A DNA stretch of 64,000 nucleotides. Origin: Mycobacterium sp. 1100029.7 (GTDB taxonomy: Bacteria > Actinomycetota > Actinomycetes > Mycobacteriales > Mycobacteriaceae). The notes beneath the pieces are model-generated. The model was not told the DNA's origin. It was given only the letters and a program-made list of their open reading frames with translations, and did no database searches. Location: positions 124,001 to 188,000 of the forward strand of contig NZ_LZSC01000028.1 in assembly GCF_001665235.1 (NCBI RefSeq), in the 5' to 3' direction. This document shows, one piece after another, positions 38,086-47,446 of the stretch (positions within the stretch are counted from its first letter, which is position 1; every line of letters starts with the position of its first letter). Both the position numbers and the translations under genes were made by a program.

Positions 38086-38805
38086 CGTGGCCCGGCCCAC
38101 GACTACCCCGACGACGACAGATACGACGGAGCCGATTACGACGGCTACGGCGATGACGACTACGCGGACGACGACTACGCGGACGACGACGAGTACGACG
38201 AGTACCGCGAGCTGCTGTGGCCGGTGGGCACCTGGCGCCCGGCGGTGGCCGTCCTCGGCGCGATCGTCGCGATCGGCGCCATCGCGACGGCCGTGATCAT
38301 CAACAGCGGCGATAGCGCGTCGACGAAGGCCACAGTGGGGCCCGCGCCCACCACGGTGACGTCGGCGCCGCCAACCACCACCCCGCCGAGCGCGTCGCAC
38401 AGCGCGTCGCCGAGCACCACGCCCCCGCTACCCCAGGAGACGGTCACCACGGTGACCGCACCTAGTGCGGTCCCGACCCTACCGCCCTTGGCCGTTCCCC
38501 CGCCCGCGGTCGTAATGCCAAGGGCCGCAGTGGATCCGAGTACCGTGTACTACAGCGTGACCGGGACCAAGCAGCTGCTGGACCTGGTGAACGTCGTCTA
38601 CACCGATGCCCGTGGCTACCCCCAGACCGAGTTCAACGTGTCGCTGCCCTGGACGAAGGTGGTGGTGCTGAACCCGGGTGTGACCACGCAGTCCGTCGTC
38701 GCGACCAGCATCGTGGGCCGGCTCAACTGCGCGATCGTCAACGCCGCGGGCCAGGTCGAGGTGGCCTCGGCCAACAACTCGAACCTGGCGACCTGCACGA
38801 AATAG
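38086..38805 (+). CDS. MmpS-like membrane protein (Rv3209-like), start codon unclear
   Basis: The frame runs through a Tyr/Asp-rich cytoplasmic tail (for example DYADDDYADDDEYDEY), one TM helix (AVAVLGAIVAIGAIATAVII), a Pro/Thr linker and a C-terminal beta domain. That domain, VYYSVTGTKQLLDLVNVVYT with GYPQTEFNVSLPWTK, resembles MmpS proteins. No start codon occurs in this frame at the natural beginning. A GTG lies one base out at 38087, and a single missing G after it would give GPAHDYPDDD in frame. The in-frame ATG at 37855 would place it inside the divergent leader. Start listed conservatively. Confidence 0.7.
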   Translation, partial: RGPAHDYPDDDRYDGADYDGYGDDDYADDDYADDDEYDEYRELLWPVGTWRPAVAVLGAIVAIGAIATAVIINSGDSASTKATVGPAPTTVTSAPPTTTPPSASHSASPSTTPPLPQETVTTVTAPSAVPTLPPLAVPPPAVVMPRAAVDPSTVYYSVTGTKQLLDLVNVVYTDARGYPQTEFNVSLPWTKVVVLNPGVTTQSVVATSIVGRLNCAIVNAAGQVEVASANNSNLATCTK

Positions 38806-38809
38806 CGCT

Positions 38810-39514
38810 TCAGCTCAGGCCGAGCTCGCGCATCCGCCGGTCATGCGTTTGCTGCAGCCGGTCGAAGAAGGCGGTTAGCGCACCCAGGCCGCCCGCTCCG
38901 GACACCACCAGATCGACCAGCTCGTCATGGTCGGCCAGCAGATACTGGGCCTGCGTGATCGCCTCACCGAACAGCCGGCGCGCCCACAGCGCCAACCGGC
39001 TGCGTTGTTTGCCGCTGGCGGTGACGGCGGCGCGAACCTCGGCGACGACGAACTGCGAGTGGCCGGTCTCCGAGAGCGCCGCCCGCACCACGTCGGCGAC
39101 CTCGTCGGGCAGGCTGTCGGCGATTTCCAGGTACAGATCCGAGGCCAGCGCATCGCCGACGTAGGTCTTGACCAGCGCTTCCAGCCAGGTGCTGGGCGTG
39201 GTCAACCGGTGGTAATTCTCCAGCGTCGACACGTATCTCGACATCGCCGCAACCACGTCGACGCCGCGGCTTTCCAGGGCGTCGCGCAGCAGCTCGTAAT
39301 GCATCATCTCGGCCGCCGCCATGCTGGCCATCGATATGCGTCCGCGCAGGTCGGGTGCCATCCTGGCCTCGTCGGTGAGCCGGTAGAAGGCGGCCACCTC
39401 GCCGTAGGCGAGCACTGCGAACAGTTCGTTGACGCCGGGGTGATCCGCGCTTAGTCCTGAGGAAGGCGAATCATCGGTTCGGTCGGCAGAGGAGGCCGAA
39501 GTCATGGGCATCAC
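38810..39514 (-). CDS. Ferritin-like domain protein (MiaE-2-like)
   Basis: 234 residues of four-helix ferritin-like fold: LAYGEVAAFYRL, SMAAAEMMHYELLRDALE, YLEIADSLPDEV and SETGHSQF carry Glu/His residues spaced as diiron ligands. Related to tRNA-modifying MiaE and to ferritin-like storage proteins; the role is unassigned. Rv3210c-like. Divergent from rhlE. Confidence 0.82.
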   Translation of the reverse strand: MMPMTSASSADRTDDSPSSGLSADHPGVNELFAVLAYGEVAAFYRLTDEARMAPDLRGRISMASMAAAEMMHYELLRDALESRGVDVVAAMSRYVSTLENYHRLTTPSTWLEALVKTYVGDALASDLYLEIADSLPDEVADVVRAALSETGHSQFVVAEVRAAVTASGKQRSRLALWARRLFGEAITQAQYLLADHDELVDLVVSGAGGLGALTAFFDRLQQTHDRRMRELGLS

Positions 39515-39751
39515 TGTAGTCGGCGGACCTGGACGAAGATGGGTCCGAGCTGTCGAGCAGCTATCATGCAGATAGATAGTGGCTGTATTTCCTTACACAC
39601 CGTTGCTATCGGCGAAATGTGCGTGCACAGCTGGCCCGCCTAATCACAGCAGGGCCCGGTGACTCGACTCGGAGTCGGAACTCGTGCACGCGTGACCGCG
39701 ACAGAGATCCGACCCCAATCGAATAGTCACCGAAAGGTACATCAACCACGC

Positions 39752-41311
39752 ATGACTGCATTGACAAACAAAACTGAACCCACATTCGCCGAACTCGGCG
39801 TCCGCGACGAAATTGTGCGCGCCCTCGCCGAAAAGGGCATCGAGCATGCCTTCGCCATCCAGGAGCTGACCCTGCCGATGGCGCTGGCCGGCGACGACGT
39901 GATCGGCCAGGCCCGCACCGGAATGGGCAAGACCCTCGCCTTCGGGGTCCCGCTGCTGCAGCGGGTCACCAACGGTGTCGGGGTGCGGCCGCTCAACGGC
40001 ACGCCGCGCGCCTTGGTCGTGGTCCCCACCCGCGAGCTGTGCCTGCAGGTCACCGAGGACCTTGCCGGCGCCGCCAAGCACCTGATCGCCGAGGAAGGCC
40101 GCCGCCTGTCGGTGGTGTCCATCTACGGCGGACGGGCCTACGAACCGCAGATCGACGCGCTGCGCACCGGCGCCGATGTCGTCGTGGGCACTCCGGGCCG
40201 GTTGCTCGATCTGGCCCAGCAGGGCCACCTGCAGCTCGGCGGGCTGTCGGTGCTGGTCCTCGACGAGGCCGATGAAATGCTGGACCTGGGCTTCCTGCCC
40301 GACATCGAGCGCATCCTGCGACAGATCCCCGCCGACCGGCAGTCGATGCTGTTCTCGGCGACGATGCCGGACCCGATCATCACGCTGGCCCGCACCTTCA
40401 TGGTGCAGCCCACCCACATCCGGGCCGAGGCCCCGCACTCGGCGGCCACCCACGACACCACCCAGCAGTTCGTCTACCGCGCCCACGCGCTGGACAAGGT
40501 CGAGCTGGTGAGCCGGGTGCTGCAGGCGCAGGGCCGCGGCGCCACGATGATCTTCACCCGCACCAAGCGCACCGCGCAGAAGGTCGCCGACGAGCTGGCC
40601 GAGCGCGGCTTCAAGGTCGGCGCCGTGCACGGCGACCTCGGACAGATCGCCCGCGAGAAGGCGCTGAAGGCGTTTCGGGCCGGTGACGTCGACGTGCTGG
40701 TGGCCACCGACGTGGCGGCCCGCGGTATCGACATCGACGACATCACCCACGTGATCAACTACCAGATCCCCGAGGACGAACAGGCCTACGTGCACCGAAT
40801 CGGCCGCACCGGTCGTGCCGGCAAGACCGGCATCGCCGTCACGCTGGTGGACTGGGACGAGTTGCCGCGCTGGACGGCGATCGACAAGGCGCTGAACCTC
40901 GGGACGCCGGAACCGGCCGAGACGTACTCGAATTCTCCGCACCTGTACACCGAGCTGGACATCCCGAGCGAGGCCCACGGCAACGTCGGCTCGCCGAGAA
41001 AGTCCCCGGTCAAGCGGCGCGAGACCGACCGCACCACGTCTTCTTCTTCGTCGTCTTCGTCGTCGGCCGACAAGCCCGCGCGGACCCGGACCCCCAACCG
41101 CCGCCGGCGCACCCGCGCCGGCCAGCCGGTCGGCGCTCACCCGTCGGCCAGCGGCGCCGAGGGCGAAGCGGGGCCGGAGACCCCGGCGGCTTCGGCGTCG
41201 GCCAATGGCAGCGGCACTGGCACTGGCACTGGCAATGGCACTGGCGGGGGAAACACCCGTCGTCGGCGCCGTCGCCGCAAGCCGGCAGAAGCCGCCACGC
41301 CCGCCAACTGA
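39752..41311 (+). CDS. rhlE: ATP-dependent RNA helicase RhlE (DEAD box)
   Basis: 519 residues. Walker A ARTGMGKT (54-61), PTREL, LDEADEML, SATM, VATDVAARGIDI and HRIGRTGRAG are all present. The Arg/Ser-rich tail carries SSSSSSSSSA, basic RRRRTRAG and a Gly-Thr repeat; such tails bind RNA. The leader is about 235 bases long. AAAGG lies unusually far (about 14 bases) from the ATG. Rv3211 orthologue. Confidence 0.95.
   Translation: MTALTNKTEPTFAELGVRDEIVRALAEKGIEHAFAIQELTLPMALAGDDVIGQARTGMGKTLAFGVPLLQRVTNGVGVRPLNGTPRALVVVPTRELCLQVTEDLAGAAKHLIAEEGRRLSVVSIYGGRAYEPQIDALRTGADVVVGTPGRLLDLAQQGHLQLGGLSVLVLDEADEMLDLGFLPDIERILRQIPADRQSMLFSATMPDPIITLARTFMVQPTHIRAEAPHSAATHDTTQQFVYRAHALDKVELVSRVLQAQGRGATMIFTRTKRTAQKVADELAERGFKVGAVHGDLGQIAREKALKAFRAGDVDVLVATDVAARGIDIDDITHVINYQIPEDEQAYVHRIGRTGRAGKTGIAVTLVDWDELPRWTAIDKALNLGTPEPAETYSNSPHLYTELDIPSEAHGNVGSPRKSPVKRRETDRTTSSSSSSSSSADKPARTRTPNRRRRTRAGQPVGAHPSASGAEGEAGPETPAASASANGSGTGTGTGNGTGGGNTRRRRRRRKPAEAATPAN
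41207..41242 (+). repeat. In-frame hexanucleotide repeat in the rhlE tail
   Basis: Six tandem hexamers (GGCAGC, GGCACT x3, GGCAAT, GGCACT) encode Gly-Ser/Thr/Asn repeats. Slippage by whole units would lengthen or shorten the tail without a frameshift. Confidence 0.8.
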
Positions 41312-41334
41312 GCCAGCCGAGCCGACACCCAGGC

Positions 41335-42546
41335 ATGGTCAAACCCGAGCGCCGCACCAAGGGCGATCTGTTGGCCGCCGCAGCGATCGCGGTTGTGGTG
41401 GCCGCCAGCGCATCGCTGATCTGGTGGACCAGCGATGCCCGGGCGACGATCAGCCGGCCCGCCGCGACGCCGGCATCCAATCCGAGCCTGGCCCACGAGG
41501 TGCCGGCCGGCCTCAGGCAGTTATGGACCGCCCCGAGCTCGGCCACCACGGCCCCCGTGATCGTCGCCGGGACCGTCGCCACCGGCGATGGTCGCGAAGT
41601 CGACGGGCGCGACGCCGGAACCGGCCAACCCCGCTGGAGCTACGCCCGCGATACCGACCTGTGCGGGCTGTCGTGGGTGTACCACTACGCCGTCGCCGTG
41701 TACCGCGACGACCGCGGCTGCGGGCAGGTCAGCACGATCGACGGGTCCACCGGCCGCCGCGGCGCCGCCCGCAGCAGCTACGCCGACCCGCGGGTGCAGC
41801 TATCCTCCGACGGCACCACGGTGTTGTCGGTCGGCGACACCCGATTGGAGCTGTGGCGCTCGGACATGGTCCGGATGCTCGCCTACGGCGAGACCGACGC
41901 GCGCGTGAAACCGTCGTCGCGGGGCCTGCATTCGGGGTGCACACTGCATTCGGCGGCAGCCACCTCGTTGGCGGTCTCGGTGCTGGAGAGCTGCGCAAAC
42001 CAGGCCGATCTGCGCCTGGCGCTGTTGCGTCCGGGCAAGGAAGACGACGAGCCTCAGCAACATTTCGTCGCCGAGCCCGGGATGGGGCCGAGTTCCGGCG
42101 CACGGGTGCTGACCATGTGGCAGAGCAACACTGCCGTTTACCTGCCGCTACCGCAGCCCCGGGTCGATGTGATCGATGAAACGGGCACCACCGTGTCGAG
42201 CACGCTGCTGCCCAAGGCACCCGCGAAATCGGCGGTGTCGCAGGCAGGCAACCTGCTGACCTGGTGGACCGGGGATTCCGTGCTGGTGTTCGACGCCAGC
42301 AGCCTCAGTCTCCGCTACACGATCGCCGCGGGTACCCAAACGGTTCCGCTGGGGCCGGGCGCCATGATGGCCGGCAAACTGCTTATTCCGGTCACCGGCG
42401 CGATCGGTGTCTACGACCCCGCCACCGGGGCCAACGAACGCAACATCCCGGTGAACCGCTCACCCAGTGAGCGCCCGGTCGTTCCGGCGGTTTCCGGCTC
42501 GAGGGTGTTCGAGCAGCGCGGCGACACGCTGGTCGCGCTGGGCTGA
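41335..42546 (+). CDS. Membrane-anchored beta-propeller protein (Rv3212-like)
   Basis: 403 residues. N-terminal anchor (LLAAAAIAVVVAASASLIW) and a PQQ/beta-propeller-like exported body with repeats such as DAGTGQPRWSY, TIDGSTGRRG and DPATGANERN. No catalytic residues are evident. Starts 23 bases after rhlE, likely the same transcript. Confidence 0.82.
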   Translation: MVKPERRTKGDLLAAAAIAVVVAASASLIWWTSDARATISRPAATPASNPSLAHEVPAGLRQLWTAPSSATTAPVIVAGTVATGDGREVDGRDAGTGQPRWSYARDTDLCGLSWVYHYAVAVYRDDRGCGQVSTIDGSTGRRGAARSSYADPRVQLSSDGTTVLSVGDTRLELWRSDMVRMLAYGETDARVKPSSRGLHSGCTLHSAAATSLAVSVLESCANQADLRLALLRPGKEDDEPQQHFVAEPGMGPSSGARVLTMWQSNTAVYLPLPQPRVDVIDETGTTVSSTLLPKAPAKSAVSQAGNLLTWWTGDSVLVFDASSLSLRYTIAAGTQTVPLGPGAMMAGKLLIPVTGAIGVYDPATGANERNIPVNRSPSERPVVPAVSGSRVFEQRGDTLVALG

Positions 42547-42590
42547 CGGCCCTGCAACCGCGCGGCCGCCGCTCCGCCTCGACGGATCGC

Positions 42591-43391
42591 TTACGCCTCG
42601 ACGGCGAACGTCGGCAGCGGTTTGCCCGACTTCCAATGCTTGATCAACGCCTGCGCCAGGTCGGCGTAGGCCACCGCGCCCTTGTTCTTGCGCCCAGACA
42701 TCACCGACGAGCCCGACGCGCTGGCCTCGGCGAAGCGCACCGTGCGCGGGATCGGCGGCGCCAGCACCGGCAGGTCGTAGCGGTCCGCGACATCGAGCAG
42801 CACATCGCGGGTGTGGGTGGTGCGCGAGTCGTACAGCGTCGGCAATGCGCCCAGCAACCGCAGCTCCGGGTTGGTGATTTGCTGCACGTCATTGACCGTG
42901 CGCAGGAACTGCCCGACGCCGCGGTGGGCCAGCGTCTCACACTGCAGCGGCACGATCACCTCGTCGGCGGCGGTCAGGCCGTTGAGCGTCAACACCCCCA
43001 ACGACGGCGGGCAATCGATGACGACGACGTCGAATTGGTCGGCGACTTTGGCCAGCGCACGCTTGAGCGCGTATTCCCGCCCGGCCCGCATCAACAGCAT
43101 CGCCTCGGCGCCGGCCAAGTCAATGTTGGCCGGCAGCAGCGTCATTCCCTCCGACGTGGCGACCAGCGCGGCGCTGGGCTCGACCTCACCGAGCAACACC
43201 TCGTGCACCGACACCGGCAACTTGTCGGGATCCTGTCCGAGCGAGAACGTCAGACAGCCCTGCGGATCCAGGTCGACGAGCAGCACTCGCTTGCCTTTGT
43301 CCACCATCGCCGCGCCCAGCGAAGCAACCGTCGTGGTCTTGGCTACTCCGCCCTTTTGGTTGGCCACCGCCAGTACCCGCGTCTCACTCAT
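42591..43391 (-). CDS. ParA/Soj-family ATPase (Rv3213c-like)
   Basis: 266 residues. Deviant Walker A KGGVAKTT (13-20), LLVDLDPQG and VVVIDCPPSLG. The C-terminal basic region FAEASASGSSVMSGRKNKGA could bind DNA. No parB lies nearby, so it is an orphan ParA positioning ATPase rather than the chromosomal pair. Confidence 0.92.
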   Translation of the reverse strand: MSETRVLAVANQKGGVAKTTTVASLGAAMVDKGKRVLLVDLDPQGCLTFSLGQDPDKLPVSVHEVLLGEVEPSAALVATSEGMTLLPANIDLAGAEAMLLMRAGREYALKRALAKVADQFDVVVIDCPPSLGVLTLNGLTAADEVIVPLQCETLAHRGVGQFLRTVNDVQQITNPELRLLGALPTLYDSRTTHTRDVLLDVADRYDLPVLAPPIPRTVRFAEASASGSSVMSGRKNKGAVAYADLAQALIKHWKSGKPLPTFAVEA

Positions 43392-43526
43392 CAGCGCCGC
43401 TCCTCCTCATCGCTTCGCTCTGCATCGTCGTCGGCGCGCTCACACCAGCCATCCTGGCACGTTCACGCCCGGGTGCTAAGGGCTTCCCCCTCGGGGAGCC
43501 GAACTCTTCGGGCAGAATCAGTCGAC

Positions 43527-44123
43527 ATGGGCTTGCGCAACCATCGATTGCTTCTGCTTCGGCACGGCGAAACCGAATGGTCGTTGTCGGGCCAGCACAC
43601 CGGTAGCACCGAGATCGAGTTGACCGAGGCCGGTCGCACCCAGGCCAAGCAGGCCGGCAGGGTGTTGAGTGCGCAAAACCTCGACAACCCGGTGGTGATC
43701 AGCAGTCCACGGCAGCGCACCCTGGTCACCGCCGAGCTGGCGGGCCTGACCGTCGACGAGATCTCGCCGCTGCTCGCCGAATGGGATTACGGCGAATACG
43801 AAGGCGTGACAACCGAAAAGATCCGCGAGACCGATCCCGACTGGCTGGTGTGGACGCACGGCTGTCCCGGCGGTGAAAGCGTCGAGCAGGTCAGCGAGCG
43901 CGCGGACCGGGCGATCGAGCTGGCCTTGCAGTATTTGGAATCGCGTGACGTGGTGTTCGTCAGCCACGGTCATTTCTCCCGCGCGGTGATCACCCGCTGG
44001 GTCGAGCTGCCGCTGGTCGAGGGCCGCCGCTTCGGTATGCGCACCGCGTCGATCGCGCTGTGCGGCTTCGAGCACGGGGTCCGGCAGCTGCTCGCCCTCG
44101 GGCTGACCGGTCAGACGGTGTGA
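43527..44123 (+). CDS. gpm2: Histidine phosphatase Gpm2-like
   Basis: 198 residues with catalytic RHGETEW (His13), PRQRT and SHGHFSR, the two-His phosphatase triad layout. The M. tuberculosis orthologue Rv3214 is an acid phosphatase rather than a mutase. Ends in a GTGA overlap with entC. Confidence 0.92.
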   Translation: MGLRNHRLLLLRHGETEWSLSGQHTGSTEIELTEAGRTQAKQAGRVLSAQNLDNPVVISSPRQRTLVTAELAGLTVDEISPLLAEWDYGEYEGVTTEKIRETDPDWLVWTHGCPGGESVEQVSERADRAIELALQYLESRDVVFVSHGHFSRAVITRWVELPLVEGRRFGMRTASIALCGFEHGVRQLLALGLTGQTV

Positions 44124-45220
44124 GCCCGGCCGAACCGCCGTTCGCGTTGTGCGGCCCGCGCGGCACCCTGCTCGGCGAAGGCGTGCGAGCGCGCTACCGC
44201 GAGGTGGCGGCCGCGCAGGCCGCGCTGGCATCGGGAGATGCCCCGATAGTGTTGGGGGCCTTACCTTTCGACGTAACCAAGCCCGCCGCGTTGGTGGCGC
44301 CGGATTCGGTGCGACGCGGCGACGGACCGCCCGACTGGCCGACCGGCCCGCTGCCGACCGTGCGTATCGCGGCCGCCGTCCCACCACCGGCGGACTACCG
44401 CGCCCGGATCAGCCGGGCCCGCGACGAGCTGAACGCCCCGGACACCGTGCTGAGCAAGGTGGTGCTGGCGCGGGCGCTGCAGCTGGTCGCCGACGACGCG
44501 CTGGACGCCCGGGTCATTCTGCGCCGCCTGGCCGCCAATGACCCGACGGCCTACGGATATCTGGTCGACCTGACCAGTGCCGGAACGGATTACGCGGGCG
44601 CGGCCCTGGTGGGCGCCAGCCCCGAACTGCTGGTCGCGCGCTCCGGCGATCGGGTGATGTGCCAGCCGTTCGCCGGTTCGGCCCCCCGCGCCGCGGACCC
44701 CGACCGCGACGCCGCCAACGGCGCGGCACTGGCCGCCTCGGCCAAGGACCGCCACGAGCACCGGCTGGTCATCGACACGATGCGGGCCGCGCTGCAACCC
44801 CTGTGCGACGACCTGACGATCGCGCCGGAACCGGAACTGAGCCGCACCGCGGCGGTGTGGCATCTGTGCACCCCCATCAGTGGCCGGCTGCGCGACAAGT
44901 CAACCACCGCAATCGATCTCGCGCTGGCGCTGCACCCCACCCCTGCGGTCGGAGGAGTGCCCGCCAGGGCCGCGTCCGAACTCATCGCCGAGCTCGAAGG
45001 CGACCGCGGCTTCTACGCCGGGGCGGTGGGATGGTGTGACGCCGCGGGCGACGGATACTGGGTGGTGTCCATCCGCTGCGCGCAACTCTCCGCGGATCGC
45101 CGGGTCGCACTGGCCCACGCCGGCGGCGGCATCGTCGCGGAATCCGACCCCGACGACGAAGTCGACGAAACCACAACCAAATTCGCGACGATCCTCAACG
45201 CCCTGGGAGTGCAGCAGTGA
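44120..45220 (+). CDS. entC: Isochorismate synthase EntC/MenF-like
   Basis: 366 residues of the chorismate-binding fold: SKVVLARALQLVAD, GASPELLVARSG, CQPFAGSAPRA, KDRHEHRLVIDTMRAAL and GAVGWCDAAGDGYW. Converts chorismate to isochorismate for menaquinone or siderophore pathways. GTG start overlapping gpm2; GNAT gene overlaps at its end. Rv3215. Confidence 0.94.
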   Translation: MSPAEPPFALCGPRGTLLGEGVRARYREVAAAQAALASGDAPIVLGALPFDVTKPAALVAPDSVRRGDGPPDWPTGPLPTVRIAAAVPPPADYRARISRARDELNAPDTVLSKVVLARALQLVADDALDARVILRRLAANDPTAYGYLVDLTSAGTDYAGAALVGASPELLVARSGDRVMCQPFAGSAPRAADPDRDAANGAALAASAKDRHEHRLVIDTMRAALQPLCDDLTIAPEPELSRTAAVWHLCTPISGRLRDKSTTAIDLALALHPTPAVGGVPARAASELIAELEGDRGFYAGAVGWCDAAGDGYWVVSIRCAQLSADRRVALAHAGGGIVAESDPDDEVDETTTKFATILNALGVQQ

Positions 45221-45699
45221 GCGAAACCATCCGTCGCGCCACCGCAGCCGATGCCGCCGACATCACCGACATGATCCACGGGCTGGCCGAATTCGAACAC
45301 GCCGCCGACCAGTGCACGGTCACCGAAAAACAGATCAGCACAGCGCTTTTCGAAAACTCGCCGATCGCGTACGCACATGTCGCCGAGGTCGACGGCCAGA
45401 TCGCGGCGATGGCATTGTGGTTCGTCAACTTCTCCACCTGGGACGGCGTCGCGGGCATCCACCTCGAAGACCTGTTCGTGCGCAACAGCTTTCGGCGGCG
45501 CGGGCTGGCCCGCCGACTACTGGCCACGCTGGCCGGCGAATGCGTCGACAACGGCTACACCCGGCTGTCCTGGGCGGTGCTGAACTGGAACGCCGACGCG
45601 ATCGCGCTGTACGACGGGATCGGCGGGCAGCCGCAGAACGAGTGGACGACCTACCGGCTGTCCGGGTCCGCACTGGCCGAATTGGCCGGACCGCGCTGA
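45217..45699 (+). CDS. GNAT acetyltransferase (Rv3216-like)
   Basis: 160 residues with the GNAT acetyl-CoA loop FVRNSFRRRGLARRLLATLA (R-x-x-G-x-G/A) and YDGIGGQ. Third gene of a gpm2-entC-GNAT overlapping unit. Its 3' end overlaps the convergent membrane gene by 49 bases. Confidence 0.88.
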   Translation: MSETIRRATAADAADITDMIHGLAEFEHAADQCTVTEKQISTALFENSPIAYAHVAEVDGQIAAMALWFVNFSTWDGVAGIHLEDLFVRNSFRRRGLARRLLATLAGECVDNGYTRLSWAVLNWNADAIALYDGIGGQPQNEWTTYRLSGSALAELAGPR

Positions 45700-46106
45700 T
45701 CGCCGATCGCTGCCCAGCGCAGTGCCGGCGGACTGAACAGCAACGCCAGCACCGTCAGCGCCACCAGGGCAACGGGAATGCCGAAAGCCGGCCGGTGCGA
45801 TCCGACGGTGAGGTACCAGGCCACCGGCAACAGCAAAAGCTGGGTGAACACCGCCAATCCGCGGCCCCAACGCCGCCCGACGGTCAGCGCGCGTCCGGCG
45901 GCCAGGACGACACCGCCGATCACCAGGAACCACACCGCGGTTCCCAGCCCGTTGACCACGCGCTGGTCGGCGCCGGCGATCGCGCGCACCACCAGGACCG
46001 CGGCCATCACCAGCGCCGTCAGGCCCTCGGCGGCGACGACGAATCCCGCGCGCCGAACCGCGGCGGGAGGCGGCGGTGTCGCCGGTTTGCGGGGGGCGCG
46101 GTTCAC
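45651..46106 (-). CDS. Four-TM small membrane protein (Rv3217c-like)
   Basis: 151 residues, four hydrophobic helices (for example LTALVMAAVLVV, VWFLVIGGVVLAAG, FTQLLLLPVAWYL, VALVALTVLALLF) with a Pro-rich N-terminus. Unknown function; convergent overlap with the GNAT gene. Confidence 0.8.
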   Translation of the reverse strand: MNRAPRKPATPPPPAAVRRAGFVVAAEGLTALVMAAVLVVRAIAGADQRVVNGLGTAVWFLVIGGVVLAAGRALTVGRRWGRGLAVFTQLLLLPVAWYLTVGSHRPAFGIPVALVALTVLALLFSPPALRWAAIGDQRGPANSASADPDSR

Positions 46107-46195
46107 AGCGTCAGCGTAGTCACGCCCACGGTCGGCTACCGGTGGGCCGTTCCCCCACAGCGCGGGCTTAACCGTCCCGCATAAGCTCGTGCGTC

Positions 46196-47161
46196 ATGCG
46201 AGCCGTGCTGATCGTGAACCCAGCAGCAACGTCCACCACGTCGGCCGCCCGCGACCTGTTGGCCCACGCACTCAAGAGCCGCCTCGAGCTCACCGTCGAG
46301 CACACCAACCATCACGGACACGGGGCCGAACTCGGGCAGGCCGCCGCCGCGGACGGGGTGGACCTGGTCGTCGTGCACGGCGGTGACGGCACGGTGAGCG
46401 GGGTCGTCAACGGCTTGCTGGGCCGTCCCGGTGCGCCGCAACCGGCGCACCTGCCCGCGGTCGCGGTGGTGCCCGGCGGGTCGGCGAACGTGCTGGCGCG
46501 GTCGTTGGGCATCTCCCGCGATCCGGTGGCGGCCACCAACCAGCTGATTCAGCTGATCGATGATCACCGCCGCACCCAGACCTGGCGCCGCATCAGTCTG
46601 ATCGACTGCGGCGACCAGTGGGCGGTCATCAACGCGGGCATGGGTGTCGACGCCGAAGTGGTGGCCGCGGTGGAGGCCCAACGCAACAAGGGCGTCAAGG
46701 TCACCCCGTTGCGCTACTGGCGGGTGGCTATCCCGGTCACGCTGGGCTACAGCCGCCGGGCCCCGGATATGACGCTGGAGCTGCCCGCGCGCGACCCCGT
46801 CTCGGGCGTGCAATTCGCCTGGGTGTCCAACACGACACCGTGGACCTACAGCAACAGCCGGCCGATGGTGACGAACCCGGGTTGCAGCTTCGAGTCCGGT
46901 CTCGGGGTGTTCGCGGTCACCAGCATGAAGGTGATCCCCACCCTCCGATTACTCCGACAGATTCTCTCGAAGCGCCCGGACCCGGAAGCCAAACAACTTG
47001 TGCGCGACGACGACACATCCTGTTTACGAATCACATCCACCGGAGCGCCTGTCGCCAGCCAGTACGACGGCGAGTATCTGGGGCTACGGGAATCGATGAC
47101 GTTCCGCGCGGTGCGCGGCGTGCTTCCGGTCGCGGCACCGCCACCGCACAAAGCGGTTTGA
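46196..47161 (+). CDS. Diacylglycerol/lipid kinase-family protein (Rv3218-like)
   Basis: 321 residues with VVVHGGDGTVSGVVNG (GGDGT phosphate loop), VPGGSANVLARSL and NAGMGVDAEVV. YegS/DgkB-type ATP-dependent lipid kinases phosphorylate diacylglycerol or similar lipids. Confidence 0.9.
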   Translation: MRAVLIVNPAATSTTSAARDLLAHALKSRLELTVEHTNHHGHGAELGQAAAADGVDLVVVHGGDGTVSGVVNGLLGRPGAPQPAHLPAVAVVPGGSANVLARSLGISRDPVAATNQLIQLIDDHRRTQTWRRISLIDCGDQWAVINAGMGVDAEVVAAVEAQRNKGVKVTPLRYWRVAIPVTLGYSRRAPDMTLELPARDPVSGVQFAWVSNTTPWTYSNSRPMVTNPGCSFESGLGVFAVTSMKVIPTLRLLRQILSKRPDPEAKQLVRDDDTSCLRITSTGAPVASQYDGEYLGLRESMTFRAVRGVLPVAAPPPHKAV

Positions 47162-47446
47162 CCTGCGCTGACACTCCGAAAAACGGCGGGCCGGATAAAT
47201 TTTTCCGGCAGCGCAACGGGCGAGTGTAGTACAACTGAGTTAGGGCTTTGCTACGCCGTGATCAAAGTGAGATAGCCCACGAGCGAACTGATCCTATTGA
47301 CATCTGTTGAGCCTGTGAAACGATCGAAAGGTTGCATGCAGAGATTTCGTGGGGGTACCGAACGGACCCTTACTCATGCAAGCGTTAAGAGCCGAAGAAA
47401 TAACGCGAGTGCGCCTTGCTGCGCACATAGTGAGGAGTAACTACTT
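47162..47446 (+). promoter_or_regulatory. whiB1 promoter region with CRP-type site
   Basis: Contains AGTGAGATAGCCCACG at 47266-47281, matching the CRP site recalled upstream of M. tuberculosis whiB1, and a -35 TTGACA at 47297-47302. The -10 is not clear by eye. The leader to the ATG is about 130 bases. No gene is seen in this gap. Confidence 0.65.

Noticed and set aside
38087-38296. Thr-rich frame opening at GTG 38087
   Set aside because: Frame-shadow of the Asp/Tyr-rich tail; the TM and MmpS-like domain are in the other frame.
42591-43391. Chromosomal parAB partition locus or origin
   Set aside because: No parB, parS-like sites or DnaA boxes nearby; orphan ParA.
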